A stretch of 64,000 nucleotides of DNA from Maridesulfovibrio sp. (GCF_963666665.1 NZ_OY762999.1:4010001-4074000); one strand, 5' to 3'; positions 54,763-64,000 are shown, counted from the stretch's first letter. The notes: generated from the sequence alone by a model not told the origin. A program made the numbers and translations.

Positions 54763-54790
54763 GCGGAGAGTCTTAGGACTCTCCGCTTTT
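54763..54790 (+). terminator. hairpin between potD and potA
   Basis: Perfect 10-bp stem 'gcggagagtc' / 'gactctccgc' with T4. It probably reduces transcription into the ABC subunits relative to the binding protein. Confidence 0.75.
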
Positions 54791-54819
54791 GTTCAATATT
54801 CTACTCCGGGCTATTTTCT

Positions 54820-55902
54820 ATGATTAACGATCTTTCTGTTTCTGATATGGTGAAAAAATTCGGCGAGTTCACTGCTGTTGACGGAGTCTCATTCGATGTT
54901 CCTGCCGGATCATTTTTTTCAATCCTAGGACCTTCCGGCTGTGGCAAGACCACATTGCTGCGTATGATAGCCGGATTTGAAGAGCCTACTTCCGGTGATA
55001 TTGAAATCCGGGGCGGAAGCATGATCGGTGTGCCGCCTAACAAGCGTCCTGTGAATCTTGTTTTCCAGCATCTGGCTTTGTTTCCCATGATGAATGTTGC
55101 CGAGAATATTGCCTTCGGGCTGAAGAGACGTGGTGTGGGAGCTGCGGAGATTAAAAAGAAGACCGAAACTATTCTGGAAAGGGTCGGCCTGCCCGGTTAC
55201 GGCGGGAAACAGATCAACCAGCTTTCCGGCGGTCAGAAACAGCGGGTGGCGATTGCCCGTTGTCTGGTGCTGGAACCTTCAGTGCTGCTCCTTGATGAAC
55301 CGCTGGGGGCGCTGGATTTGAAGCTGCGGGAACAGATGAAAGTGGAATTAAAGAAGCTGCAGGCCAAAGTGGGGACAACTTTTATCTATATTACTCATGA
55401 TCAGTCCGAAGCTTTGGTCATGTCCGACCGGGTAGCGGTAATGAATAAGGGGCGTTTTGAGCAGGTGGGCAGTCCGCAGGAACTTTACGGAGAGCCCGCT
55501 ACTCCATTTGTCGCTCAATTTGTGGGAGATAATAATAAATGGAGCGGCAAGGTTGTTGAAAGCGATGCTGAGAAAGTCCGTATTCTCACTGATGAAGGAT
55601 ATACTTTTCAGACCAATCCACATGGCGTTTGCGTTTGCGGCGGTCGGGCTGATTTCTTTCTGCGTCCCGAGGCCATGCTCATTGAACCGAAAGACCGCAC
55701 AGGGTTGAATGTCTTTGAAGTCACGGTGAAGAGCATTCTTTTTGACGGGGCTAACAGCCGCTTGCTTACTGTAACCAAAGATGATCATGAACTTATCGTC
55801 AGCTTGCCCCAGAACCGCCGTTTTGATCACATTGAACCGGGCAATGAAATTTCCGTGGGCTGGCATCCTGATTCCGGTATTTGTTTCGGAGCGGAGGGAT
55901 AA
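54820..55902 (+). CDS. potA: polyamine-type ABC transporter ATPase
   Basis: 360 residues. Walker A 'LGPSGCGKTTLLR' (about 31-43), ABC signature 'LSGGQKQRVAIARCL' and Walker B 'LLLDEPLGALDLK'; the C-terminal TOBE-like domain (about 245-360) is typical of PotA/MalK importers. It powers uptake with the two permeases downstream. Start ATG 54820; two bases separate its stop from the first permease. Confidence 0.93.
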   Translation: MINDLSVSDMVKKFGEFTAVDGVSFDVPAGSFFSILGPSGCGKTTLLRMIAGFEEPTSGDIEIRGGSMIGVPPNKRPVNLVFQHLALFPMMNVAENIAFGLKRRGVGAAEIKKKTETILERVGLPGYGGKQINQLSGGQKQRVAIARCLVLEPSVLLLDEPLGALDLKLREQMKVELKKLQAKVGTTFIYITHDQSEALVMSDRVAVMNKGRFEQVGSPQELYGEPATPFVAQFVGDNNKWSGKVVESDAEKVRILTDEGYTFQTNPHGVCVCGGRADFFLRPEAMLIEPKDRTGLNVFEVTVKSILFDGANSRLLTVTKDDHELIVSLPQNRRFDHIEPGNEISVGWHPDSGICFGAEG

Positions 55903-55904
55903 TT

Positions 55905-56759
55905 ATGACCCGCTCGCGAATGGTTTTCTGGATATTTTTTGCCCCGGTAATCTTGTGGCTGTTTTTACTGATCGTGCTGCCGCTCTGTGACCTGTTGACC
56001 ATGAGTTTCAGGGGGGAGAATGACTACGGCGATATGGTCTGGACTCTGCAAAACTATATCAATTTTTTTGATGAACCTGTCTACTGGCTTACTTTTGTGC
56101 GTACCTGCCTTTACGCCATCGTTACTACCTTCATCGTTTTCCTGCTTTCCATGCCGGTGTCGTTCTATATCGCCAAGCTGGCGCGGGCGCGGGTGCAGGG
56201 TGCATTGATGATTATGCTTTTACTGCCCTTCTGGGTAAGTGAGCTGGTTCGTATTTACGGCTGGATGATTCTCTTGCGTGAGTCCGGGGTGCTTAACTTT
56301 TTCATGCTCAAGATCGGAGTTATAGATAAGCCCATCGAGATGCTTTACAATGATGCGACAATGATCATGGGGCTGGTTTATACTTCCATGTTATTCATGG
56401 TTGTGCCGCTGGTCTCTGTTATGGAGAGCCTTGACGACAGTCTTATCGAAGCAGCGCACGATCTGGGGGCAGGGCAGTGGACAATCTGGCGGACAATCAT
56501 CATTCCTCATTGCAAACCGGGGATTACTTCCGGTTCCATTGTAGTCTTTATGCTTGTGCTCGGAAACTACCTGACACCGAATCTTATGGGCGGCAAGAAT
56601 TCCCTTTGGTTCACGGAGCAGATTTACAATCAGTTTATCGCCAGTTTTAACTGGAATCAGGGGTCGGCCTTCGGTTTTCTGCTGCTGGTTTTGAGTTCCC
56701 TGATTATCTGGGCCGGGCTTAAACTTACCCGTCAAAGACTTGGGGAGGTGGCATCATGA
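55905..56759 (+). CDS. potB: polyamine-type ABC transporter permease 1
   Basis: 284 residues from ATG 55905 ('ggaggg' seven bases upstream). Six membrane helices with the EAA loop 'EAAHDLGAGQWTIWRTIIIP' that contacts the ATPase. Order binding protein, ATPase, PotB, PotC is common in this family. It overlaps the second permease by four bases. Confidence 0.92.
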   Translation: MTRSRMVFWIFFAPVILWLFLLIVLPLCDLLTMSFRGENDYGDMVWTLQNYINFFDEPVYWLTFVRTCLYAIVTTFIVFLLSMPVSFYIAKLARARVQGALMIMLLLPFWVSELVRIYGWMILLRESGVLNFFMLKIGVIDKPIEMLYNDATMIMGLVYTSMLFMVVPLVSVMESLDDSLIEAAHDLGAGQWTIWRTIIIPHCKPGITSGSIVVFMLVLGNYLTPNLMGGKNSLWFTEQIYNQFIASFNWNQGSAFGFLLLVLSSLIIWAGLKLTRQRLGEVAS

Positions 56760-57610
56760 TTCGTTCCCTGCCACGCAGTAAAGCTTACAATTGGTCCTTC
56801 AATTGTTTCATCATTTTGTATTTTATCTTCTTATTTGCTCCGCTAGTGGTCACTTGCGTGCTGGCCTTTAACAATTCTGATTTCCCTTCCCTGCCATGGA
56901 AGGGTTTTACCTTGGACTGGTTTCTTTCCAGCGGACCGGAGCGGATAGGGTTGTTTTATGATGATCAGAACCTGCGTTCCATTGTGACCAGTTTTCAGAC
57001 CGCGTTTTTTGTTTCCATCTTGAGCGTTATCGTGGGAACCTGCGCGAGCTTCCTTTTTGAGAAGGAAGAATTTCGTTTTAAGGGATTGCTCTACTTTCTG
57101 ATGCTGGCTCCCTTGGTAATCCCGGGGGTAATTCTCGGTATCTCTATGTTATTGGCATCAAATACCGCAGGGACTTATCTTGATGAAACCTTCGGGCTTG
57201 ATTTTGAGCTCTTTCGGCCCAGCTTCTGGCTGGTGGTACTTGGGCAGTTTTCCTTCATCACCACATTTGTAACCCTCGTGGTTTCAGCCAGATTGCGCAA
57301 ATTCGACCATTCTCTTGAGGAAGCGGCTTTGAATCTAGGCGCAACTCCGTTGGGTGTTATCTGGCATATTACCTTGAAGTTCCTGCGCCCGGCTATCATC
57401 GGTGCCGGAGCGGTGGCTTTTTTAATGAGTTTCGAAAACTTCAATACCACCCTCTTTCTGGTCGGATCGGAGCCGACGTTGCCGATCAACCTGTACCTGC
57501 AGGTTCGGGACGGCAGCACCCCGGTCATCAATGCTGTTTCTTTGATGCTGATTGTAGGAACTTCGCTGCTGGCTCTATGCAATATCTACTTTTCCAAGCG
57601 GGAGGAGTAG
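56756..57610 (+). CDS. potC: polyamine-type ABC transporter permease 2
   Basis: 284 residues, six helices, EAA loop 'EEAALNLGATPLGVIWHITL'. The ATGA overlap with the first permease couples translation. It ends the operon, and a terminator hairpin follows. Confidence 0.92.
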   Translation: MIRSLPRSKAYNWSFNCFIILYFIFLFAPLVVTCVLAFNNSDFPSLPWKGFTLDWFLSSGPERIGLFYDDQNLRSIVTSFQTAFFVSILSVIVGTCASFLFEKEEFRFKGLLYFLMLAPLVIPGVILGISMLLASNTAGTYLDETFGLDFELFRPSFWLVVLGQFSFITTFVTLVVSARLRKFDHSLEEAALNLGATPLGVIWHITLKFLRPAIIGAGAVAFLMSFENFNTTLFLVGSEPTLPINLYLQVRDGSTPVINAVSLMLIVGTSLLALCNIYFSKREE

Positions 57611-57640
57611 AAAAGTATTTTAGGTTTATATAATTCTAAA

Positions 57641-57673
57641 GCCCTCTCGTGTTTTGTGTGGGAGGGATTTTTT
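57641..57673 (+). terminator. terminator after potC
   Basis: Stem 'ccctc' / 'gaggg' around a GT-rich loop, followed by six T. Confidence 0.6.
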
Positions 57674-57860
57674 GTGATCATTTGTATTTTACAATTGTGC
57701 GAGCTCGGCTAATGACTTAGAATTGTTAATTGTCTACTGTGATTAGCTTCGGAGATAAGACTTTATATGATCCATTTTGTTGATCTGTATTTGTAATGTT
57801 AAATTGAGTGGTTGTCATTGTTTAGCTTGGTGTTGTTTCCTCTTTGCAGAAAATGTCTTT

Positions 57861-58976
57861 ATGAATTTGAAATTAAACAGAAAAAATATAGTCATAATGC
57901 TTTGCTGGCTTCTTGGGGGATTAGTGATCATGTTCCTCAAGAGTCAGTATTTCGGTGATCTCCAGATGTGCACTATAGGATTGTTCTATCATGATAGAGC
58001 TGAGTACGTAAAAGAACGCCAACTTCTGTTGCGACTAGCCGATGATGGAAATATAAATGCTCAATATAATTTGGGGGTGTTGTACCACGAAGGTTTGGGT
58101 GGACCTGTGGACAATAAAAAGGCTGCATATTGGGTAAGGTCTGCTCATGAACAAGGGAGCATTGTTGCAACAAGAGCATTAGCTTCATTGTATGAGCATG
58201 GGCAAGGGGTTCAGCCTAGTTGTGTTGAGGCCGTACGGTTGTATAAAAAAGCTATTGAAGCAAATGATCTTCCTTCTATGATGTTTATGGCAAAGATGTA
58301 TATTGATGGAAGGTGTTTAAATAAAGATATCCATAAGGGGATATCCTTGTTGAAAAAAGCTTCGGAGTTAGGACATGCTAGAGCTTTTTATGAGTTAGGA
58401 TATTTATTTGAACATGGGCTTAGTGGATCCGTTGATTACGAGAAGGCTATACACTGGTATAAAGCAGCCTATGATCATGGTGTTGTTGATGCTGCTGGTA
58501 TACTAGGTTATTTTTATCAGACTGGAATAGGTGTTGCTGTTGATTGCGAGCAGGCTGTAAAATTTTATAAAACAGCAGTTGGAAGTAATGATGTTCAAGC
58601 AATGTTCAATTTGGCTAATATGTATTTCAAAGGTGAATGTATTCCAAAGGATGATAATATGGGAGTGTCCTTGCTAAAAAAATCTTCAGCGATGGGTTCT
58701 AAAGATGCGAAACTTCTTCTTGGGTTCTGTTATGAGCATGGCATTGGTGTTGATATAAATATAGAAGAAGCCAAAAGGCTATATTTAAAATTAGCTAAAG
58801 ATGGTTTCTCAAGAGGACAGGTTAATTTAGCCGCACTCTTATTCGGCTTGGGTGGATACGAGAATAATGTTGAAGGATTAAAATGGGTCAATAAAGCTGC
58901 TGCTCAAGCTGATCCTAAAGCTCTTCGTTTACTTAGAGATTTCAAAATAAATAATCCTAGTTTTAATATCAATTAG
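57861..58976 (+). CDS. membrane-anchored Sel1-repeat protein
   Basis: 371 residues from ATG 57861; the frame is open from 57777 but the extra residues look non-coding. One N-terminal helix ('IVIMLCWLLGGLVIMFL') anchors about eight Sel1-like repeats, e.g. 'NAQYNLGVLYHEGLGGPVDN' and 'DAKLLLGFCYEHGIGVDINI'. These alpha-alpha solenoids mediate protein-protein contacts. The gene is more AT-rich than its neighbours and has no operon partner, which could mean recent acquisition. A regulatory or envelope scaffold role is possible, but nothing is specific. Confidence 0.85.
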   Translation: MNLKLNRKNIVIMLCWLLGGLVIMFLKSQYFGDLQMCTIGLFYHDRAEYVKERQLLLRLADDGNINAQYNLGVLYHEGLGGPVDNKKAAYWVRSAHEQGSIVATRALASLYEHGQGVQPSCVEAVRLYKKAIEANDLPSMMFMAKMYIDGRCLNKDIHKGISLLKKASELGHARAFYELGYLFEHGLSGSVDYEKAIHWYKAAYDHGVVDAAGILGYFYQTGIGVAVDCEQAVKFYKTAVGSNDVQAMFNLANMYFKGECIPKDDNMGVSLLKKSSAMGSKDAKLLLGFCYEHGIGVDINIEEAKRLYLKLAKDGFSRGQVNLAALLFGLGGYENNVEGLKWVNKAAAQADPKALRLLRDFKINNPSFNIN

Positions 58977-59003
58977 CTAGACATGCTGTGTTTTTTTAAA
59001 AAT

Positions 59004-59036
59004 AGCCCAGCCCCGCTAATACGGGACTGGGCTTTA
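59004..59036. terminator. terminator hairpin
   Basis: Stem 'agcccagccccg' / 'cgggactgggct' (one bulge) with flanking A and T runs; between the Sel1 gene and the small minus-strand frame. Confidence 0.8.
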
Positions 59037-59048
59037 ATAATACACGCC

Positions 59049-59360
59049 TTAGCCATGACCCCAAACGGCAGTGTTTGGGTAAGAATCCATTAACTCTGTC
59101 TGTACTTTCAGCTTAAGAATTCGTTTGCCGCCAGAGTTGAACGGCGTGTTTCCGGTTATGCAGCCATGTCTAGCCATGAGGCTGTCCCGGACTTTTTTGG
59201 TTTCAGAGTATATACTTTCGGTTTGATAAGTACCTCCATTCGCCGTTGTCATGCATGAATTGTTTTCATGTTCTTTCCAGCGGTGTCTTAGGTCGTATCC
59301 GGCAGAAGGTGTCGGGGTATCTTCTGTCGGCGGGCAATGTCCATTTTCATGAACTTCCAG
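59049..59360 (-). CDS. possible small protein with non-ATG start, or decayed gene
   Basis: A frame open from 59393 down to TAG 59049 encodes a Gly/His/Thr-rich, Cys-containing product ('EVHENGHCPPTEDTPTPSAG' near its start, 'KKVRDSLMARHGCITGNTPF' later). The first ATG (59252) lies well inside and has no ribosome site, whereas CTG 59360 has 'aggag' four bases upstream and would give 103 residues. I do not recognise the family. It may be a true gene with a rare start, or the 3' end of a broken one. Confidence 0.3.
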   Translation of the reverse strand: MEVHENGHCPPTEDTPTPSAGYDLRHRWKEHENNSCMTTANGGTYQTESIYSETKKVRDSLMARHGCITGNTPFNSGGKRILKLKVQTELMDSYPNTAVWGHG

Positions 59361-59535
59361 ATAGCTCCTGTGGCTGAGTGCGTTGTTCCGTTATGCGGAT
59401 TGGAAGAACGCTGTTAGGCCGAGAGCAGTTTCCTGATGAAGCCTGTGCTCCGGGCAGTGGTGTCCTGAAGCGGGTTGCACAGATTTTGAGGGAATGTGCA
59501 TGTATGGATTCAGTCAGAAAATTTATGAAATAAGT

Positions 59536-60684
59536 TTATTGATCCTTATAAATTCGCGGCACTCTGGCCATAAGTGTGGACACGATCTCGTAATTGATTG
59601 TCCCGAGTTCACAGGCCATTCTCTCTGCAGAAATCTCAGCCTGATCCTGTCTGCCGATAATGACGACTTCATCTCCGTCTTCAACATTATCGATTTTTCC
59701 TACATCTACTACGCTTTGATCCATACAGACTCTTCCCACTATAGGTGCATGTTGTCCGTGGACCAGTACTTTTCCGGCTGAAGACAGTTGTCTTCTGTAG
59801 CCGTCCGCATAGCCAAGCGGAATTGTCGCCAGTTTTGTTGCGATCGGTGTTGTGTAGGTGTGACCGTAGCTGATCCTGAATCCTGCAGGGACTTCTTTGG
59901 TTTGCGCAATGCGGGCCTTTATCTGCATGGCAGGCCGGAGATCGGCATTCTGCTGGTGGACTCCGTTTGACGGATAAAGTCCGTAAAGCATGATTCCTGG
60001 ACGGACCATGTCCAAGTATGATTCCGGAAGGTCAATTATTGCGGCACTGTTGGCAGCATGTTTGAGGGGGATGTTGATCCCTTTGCGTTCAATTGCTGCA
60101 ATAATATTTTTGAATTGGCCCAGTTGCTCGAACGCGCTGGACTTGTCCGCTTCATCGCTGGCTGCGAAATGGGTGAAGAGACCTTCTGTTTCAAGGTTGG
60201 GTAGGCGATTGATTGCGCTTATCGATTCCAGAAAAGTTCCGTCATGGCTGGCGTCAACAAGGCCTAACCGACCCATTCCGGTATCGACTTTAATATGTGT
60301 TTTTAAAATTTTTCCGATCTGACTGGCGGCTGCATTCAGTTGACTGGCATAATCTTTTGAAAATACTGTCTGGGTGATGTTGTATTCAAGCAGTTCCGCT
60401 GTTGCTTCAGGGGGAGTGTAGCCGAGAATCAGAATCGGCTTTTCAATGCCGTGATTGCGCAGGGCAACAGCTTCATCCAGTCGCGCCACGGCAAAATAAT
60501 CGGCTCCGGCTCTGTTCAGGCAGTCCGCTATCTTTGTGAGACCGTGTCCGTATGCATCAGCTTTTACAACAGCCATTATCTTTGACTGTTTGTTTACCAG
60601 ACGTTGAACTTCATTGAAGTTATGTTTGATTGCGGACAGGTCCACTTCTGCCCATATGGGGGCGAAAGTTTTGGGATTATTCAT
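59536..60684 (-). CDS. alr: alanine racemase
   Basis: 382 residues. PLP lysine in 'IMAVVKADAYGHGL' (K41) and the second catalytic Tyr in 'RISYGHTYTTP' (about 270), plus 'GRVCMDQSVVDVG' near the end. It interconverts L- and D-alanine for peptidoglycan and, in this context, may feed D-alanine into catabolism. ATG 60684 follows 'cgaggtg'. It is the last of three alanine genes on this strand (ald, sodium:alanine symporter, alr). Confidence 0.95.
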   Translation of the reverse strand: MNNPKTFAPIWAEVDLSAIKHNFNEVQRLVNKQSKIMAVVKADAYGHGLTKIADCLNRAGADYFAVARLDEAVALRNHGIEKPILILGYTPPEATAELLEYNITQTVFSKDYASQLNAAASQIGKILKTHIKVDTGMGRLGLVDASHDGTFLESISAINRLPNLETEGLFTHFAASDEADKSSAFEQLGQFKNIIAAIERKGINIPLKHAANSAAIIDLPESYLDMVRPGIMLYGLYPSNGVHQQNADLRPAMQIKARIAQTKEVPAGFRISYGHTYTTPIATKLATIPLGYADGYRRQLSSAGKVLVHGQHAPIVGRVCMDQSVVDVGKIDNVEDGDEVVIIGRQDQAEISAERMACELGTINYEIVSTLMARVPRIYKDQ

Positions 60685-60727
60685 GTCACACCTCGTGTTA
60701 CTGCATACTTGATGAACTTTTTTGGCA

Positions 60728-60763
60728 ACCTCTTCCGGGCGGTGGCATGCGCCCGGAAGAGGT
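60728..60763. repeat. hairpin between symporter and alr
   Basis: 13-bp GC-rich arms 'acctcttccgggc' / 'gcccggaagaggt' with a 10-nt loop and no T-run on the minus strand. More likely an mRNA-stability element than a full terminator. Confidence 0.6.
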
Positions 60764-60800
60764 GCGATGTGGGGTCCGTATGTCTTATGCTTTTATGAAA

Positions 60801-62195
60801 CTATTTTTCGGTTTCAGTAGCAGTGGAGGTTTTCATATCTGTGGATTTTTCTTCCTGTCTTGCGAAGTATTTCTTGGTCTCAGATACTACAACCGGAGTC
60901 AGCAGGAGGAGGCCGATAAGGTTGGGGATAGCCATGAGACCGTTGAAGGTATCGGAAAGGTTCCATACGAAGCTGAGCTTTGCAATGGCGCCGATACCTA
61001 CGAAGCAGATGAATGCTATGCGATAGGGCAGTACTGCCTTTACACCGAGCAGGTATTCAATTGATTTTTCACCGTAGTAACACCAGCCGAGGATGGTGGA
61101 GTAGGCGAAAAGAATAAGGCCGATGGTTACAACGTGTTCACCGCCTGAGAAACCTGCGCCGAAACCGATGGTGGTCAGTTCAGCACCGGTGGCACCGCAG
61201 GACCATGTTCCAGTAAGGATCAGAACGAGGCCGGTCATGGTACAGACGATGATGGTGTCAATGAAGGTCTGGGTCATGGAAACCAGAGCCTGAGTTACGG
61301 GCTGCTTGGTCTGGGCAGCAGCTGCTGCAATAGGAGCACTACCGAGACCGGATTCGTTGGAGAATACACCGCGGGCAACACCCATGCGGACAGCCAGCAT
61401 GATGGTGGAACCTGCAAATCCGCCAACTGCAGCGGTGGGGCTGAAAGCCTGTTCTACGATGAAAGCAAGGGCTGCGGGAACTTCAGTGATGTTGAGCAGA
61501 ATGACGTAGGATGCGCCGGCCATGTAGAAAACGATCATGACAGGAACGAGCAGTCCGGTAACTTTACCGATCTTTTTGATACCGCCGAGGATAACTGCTG
61601 CGGTCAGGATTGTCAGCACGAGGCCGGTAATATAGGGGGAGAGCCCGTAAGTTGCTTCAACTGCATCGGCAACGGAGTTGGACTGAACCATGTTACCGAT
61701 ACCGAAAGCGGCGATTGATGCGAAGATAGCGAAGAGGGTTCCCAGCCAGGGCATGTTGAGGCCCTTGGATATGTAGTACATTGGTCCACCGCTCATTTCG
61801 CCGTTTTCATCAACGACTCTGTATTTAACAGCCAGAACAGCTTCCGCGTACTTGGTGGCCATACCCACGAGGCCGGTCATCCACATCCAGAACAGTGCAC
61901 CGGGGCCACCAACTGCGATGGCTGTTGCAACACCGGCAATGTTACCGGTTCCGACTGTTGCGGAGAGGGCGGTCATCAGAGCCTGAAAGTGGGTGATATC
62001 GCCGGGTTCGTCAGTGTCTTCCTTGCGTTTAATAAGGGCAAGGTAAAGTGCGTACCACAATTTTCTGAACTGCAGTCCGCGCAGAGAGAAAGTTAACCAT
62101 ATTCCGGTTCCTACGAGCAGAACCAACATGGGCGGGCCCCAAGCAAAGGCCCCTACTTTTCCAACCAGTCCGTCCAGTAAAGTCAAGAATTCCAT
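60801..62195 (-). CDS. sodium:alanine symporter (AGCS family)
   Basis: 464 residues, about eleven helices. Family signatures: 'TALSATVGTGNIAGVATAIAVGGPGALFWMW' (read in parts: TVGTGNIAGVATAI, GGPGALFWMW) and 'GVARGVFSNESGLGSAPIAA'. It imports alanine (or glycine) with sodium through the inner membrane. Strong ribosome site 'aagggga'. It sits between alanine dehydrogenase and alanine racemase, consistent with alanine uptake for catabolism. Confidence 0.95.
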   Translation of the reverse strand: MEFLTLLDGLVGKVGAFAWGPPMLVLLVGTGIWLTFSLRGLQFRKLWYALYLALIKRKEDTDEPGDITHFQALMTALSATVGTGNIAGVATAIAVGGPGALFWMWMTGLVGMATKYAEAVLAVKYRVVDENGEMSGGPMYYISKGLNMPWLGTLFAIFASIAAFGIGNMVQSNSVADAVEATYGLSPYITGLVLTILTAAVILGGIKKIGKVTGLLVPVMIVFYMAGASYVILLNITEVPAALAFIVEQAFSPTAAVGGFAGSTIMLAVRMGVARGVFSNESGLGSAPIAAAAAQTKQPVTQALVSMTQTFIDTIIVCTMTGLVLILTGTWSCGATGAELTTIGFGAGFSGGEHVVTIGLILFAYSTILGWCYYGEKSIEYLLGVKAVLPYRIAFICFVGIGAIAKLSFVWNLSDTFNGLMAIPNLIGLLLLTPVVVSETKKYFARQEEKSTDMKTSTATETEK

Positions 62196-62321
62196 ATCAT
62201 CCCCTTGTAAGTGTTTCAGGTTACATCCAAGACTGCCGAGAAAACTCCAGCTGTGGTGTAAAGAGTTCCGGTGAGCAGACCTTCCCTCTCTTTCCTGTGG
62301 GGTTATAGGAAAACACTGAGG

Positions 62322-62345
62322 AGTGCGCAGAACAGCCTGCGCACT
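62322..62345. repeat. hairpin between ald and symporter
   Basis: Perfect stem 'agtgcgcag' / 'ctgcgcact' with a 6-nt loop, in the 244-bp gap between the two genes. No T-run; may be attenuator or processing signal. Confidence 0.6.
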
Positions 62346-62439
62346 GCCCCAGTGTATTTGTGCGATTATTTCTAACTCATTCTCAACAGTCTTCCTGATT
62401 TGACTTATTTATCTGAATTGTCAGCAGATTGTTGTGTTT

Positions 62440-63561
62440 TTAGTTGTCGTAAAGAACGCCTTCAACGGGGGTGTATTCGAGGTCGAATGCATCGGCAACG
62501 CCCTTGTAGGTAACCTTGCCGCCAACAATGTTCAGACCGGTCTTGATGGCGTGGCTGTCCTGAGCTGCCTGTCTCCAACCCTTGTTTGCAATCTGGAGTG
62601 CGTAGGGGAGGGTTGCGTTGGTCAGGGCCATGGTGGAAGTCATGGGTACTGCACCGGGCATGTTGGCAACGCAGTAGTGGATAACGCCTTCTACGTCGTA
62701 GACGGGATCACCGTGGGTGGTGGGTTTGGAGGTCTCAAAGCAACCGCCCTGGTCGATGGCAACGTCAACGATAACGGAACCGTCTTTCATGGTTTTAAGC
62801 ATTTCGCGGGTAACCAGTTTGGGTGCTTTAGCACCGGCAACCAGAACTGCACCAACTACAACATCAGCTTCCTGAACCAGCTCACGAAGGAGTGCGGGGC
62901 TGCTCATCATGGGGAAACAGTTCTTGGGCATGATTTCGGAGAGGTAACGCAGTCTTTCGAGGTTCATGTCGAGAATAGTAACTTTGGCGCCCAGACCGCA
63001 GGCCATCATTGCTGCGTTGGTACCAACAACACCGCCGCCGATAACAACAACGTTTGCAGGAGTAACACCGGTTACGCCGCCCATGAGCATTCCGCGTCCG
63101 CCGTAGTAGCGTTCGAGGTATTTGGCGCCTTCCTGAACGGACATACGTCCTGCAACTTCAGACATGGGGGTCAGCAGGGGCAGGTCGCCTTTGTCACCTT
63201 CAACGGTTTCGTAGGCGATAGCAATGGACTTGTTCTTGACGAATGCACGGGTCAGGGGCTCATCAGGAGCAAAGTGGAAGTAAGTGAAAACGATCTGGCC
63301 TTCACGAACCATGTCGTATTCAGAAGCCTGAGGTTCTTTAACGTGCATGACCATTTCACATTCCGCATAGATTTCAGCGGGGGTGTCGATGATCTTTGCA
63401 CCTGCAGCAATGTAGTCTTCATCGGAGAAACCGCTTCCAACACCTGCGGATTTTTCAACCCACAACTCATGACCGTTTGCGATCATGACTTCAACACCGG
63501 ATGGTGTCATGGAAACTCTGTTCTCTTCTGATTTGATTTCTTTCAAGATACCAACTTTCAT
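62440..63561 (-). CDS. ald: alanine dehydrogenase
   Basis: 373 residues from ATG 63561 ('aggag' eight bases upstream); a GTG two codons earlier is too close to that site. N-terminal 'VGILKEIKSEENRVSMTPSG', catalytic Lys/His in 'EMVMHVKEPQASEY', NAD-binding 'VVVIGGGVVGTNAAMMACGLGA' (GxGxxG, read in parts) and 'CVANMPGAVPMTST'. It oxidises L-alanine to pyruvate and ammonia with NAD+. In a sulfate reducer this supplies electrons and pyruvate. Confidence 0.96.
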   Translation of the reverse strand: MKVGILKEIKSEENRVSMTPSGVEVMIANGHELWVEKSAGVGSGFSDEDYIAAGAKIIDTPAEIYAECEMVMHVKEPQASEYDMVREGQIVFTYFHFAPDEPLTRAFVKNKSIAIAYETVEGDKGDLPLLTPMSEVAGRMSVQEGAKYLERYYGGRGMLMGGVTGVTPANVVVIGGGVVGTNAAMMACGLGAKVTILDMNLERLRYLSEIMPKNCFPMMSSPALLRELVQEADVVVGAVLVAGAKAPKLVTREMLKTMKDGSVIVDVAIDQGGCFETSKPTTHGDPVYDVEGVIHYCVANMPGAVPMTSTMALTNATLPYALQIANKGWRQAAQDSHAIKTGLNIVGGKVTYKGVADAFDLEYTPVEGVLYDN

Positions 63562-64000
63562 TTCCACTTCTCCTGATTTGATTGTTTACGTCCCGCAATC
63601 ACCACGGGACAGCTGTTGAAAATTAGAGTCTGAACTCTTGGTTATTTTCCCTAAGGCAATCCGCATGCCAAAAAATGTTAAGAGTGTGGAATTAAGTTTT
63701 GGGATGAGATTAAAATTCATGAAACCGTAAACTTATGAGAAAAAATTAAATATTGTGCGAATATTCACAAAATAATCATGCATTTGAGTATGTTTCGAAG
63801 GGAGTTGTTTTGGTAATTAAAGTTGCCAAAAATAGGGTATTTTTGGTCTAATGGTCGAAAATGTAAGGAATTACTTGAGGTGGTAGTAAATGTTTCCATT
63901 AAGGTTTTGAGGGCAAAATAATGTGATGAGCAGTTTAAATAAAAGGGGTGGTTTGTGGTGCGAAAAGATACCATAAGAAAAACCCCGTGACTCATTCAGA
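63562..64000. promoter_or_regulatory. 439-bp upstream region of ald, no gene seen
   Basis: Contains a leader hairpin 'gtcccg' / 'cgggac' (63590-63610), an AT-rich stretch, and an imperfect palindrome 'tgtgcgaatattcaca' at 63754-63769 that could be a regulator site. No coding frame is convincing; the 76-residue minus-strand frame at 63765-63995 is AT-rich and lacks a ribosome site. Confidence 0.4.

Noticed and set aside
62434..63531. A 365-codon plus-strand open frame
   Set aside because: It is the antisense of alanine dehydrogenase; its Gly/Asn/Val-rich composition is a product of the codon bias of the real gene.

Overview
The window is bacterial chromosome of moderate GC that opens in the 3' part of an rRNA operon (23S, then 5S). 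The gene content points to a motile, marine-type Gram-negative bacterium, most likely in the Desulfovibrionaceae (Maridesulfovibrio-like): lipoprotein-like and multi-domain hybrid kinases, many HD-GYP proteins, CheX, an NSS transporter with its MetS subunit, and an alanine dehydrogenase / sodium:alanine symporter / alanine racemase cluster. The taxon is inferred from gene content and style, not from a search.

Layout. 1-2150: end of an rRNA operon. 2.2-9.1 kb: pentapeptide-repeat protein, small membrane proteins, AEC transporter, HD-GYP protein, and a CLC channel next to a NupC-type nucleoside transporter. 9.3-29.5 kb: a signalling-rich stretch with CheX plus a HEAT-repeat response regulator, two hybrid histidine kinases (one of 1375 residues with a periplasmic propeller), a degenerate and an intact HD-GYP pair, and a SpoIIE-type phosphatase. 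Ornithine aminotransferase, a LOG-family protein and several membrane proteins are interspersed. 29.66-39.10 kb: a tRNA-Leu(CAA) gene and a 9.4-kb integrative element bounded by 59-bp exact direct repeats of the tRNA 3' end. The element carries a tyrosine integrase, an AlpA-like regulator, a DUF3987 primase-like gene whose 3' end runs into a four-repeat type I-E-like CRISPR mini-array without cas genes, a higBA toxin-antitoxin module with a clear operator, an Rhs protein followed by a candidate membrane immunity protein, and two unknown membrane proteins. 39.2-44.06 kb: a PQQ-propeller surface protein and a two-component system, ending in a decayed copy of the same tRNA 3' end, tRNA terminator and higA tail, which suggests an older insertion at the same locus. 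44.1-64 kb: EamA exporter with a divergent GntR regulator, SulP transporter, a response regulator/kinase pair, the NSS transporter with its 31-residue subunit, a complete spermidine/putrescine-type ABC cassette, a Sel1-repeat protein and the alanine utilisation cluster.

How it fits together: the core genes are mainly environmental sensing, c-di-GMP degradation and amino-acid/polyamine uptake. The accessory element combines replication/excision, plasmid-style addiction, interbacterial competition and a small CRISPR array expressed, as far as the sequence shows, from the element's own AlpA-primase operon. That element is the most unusual part of the window.
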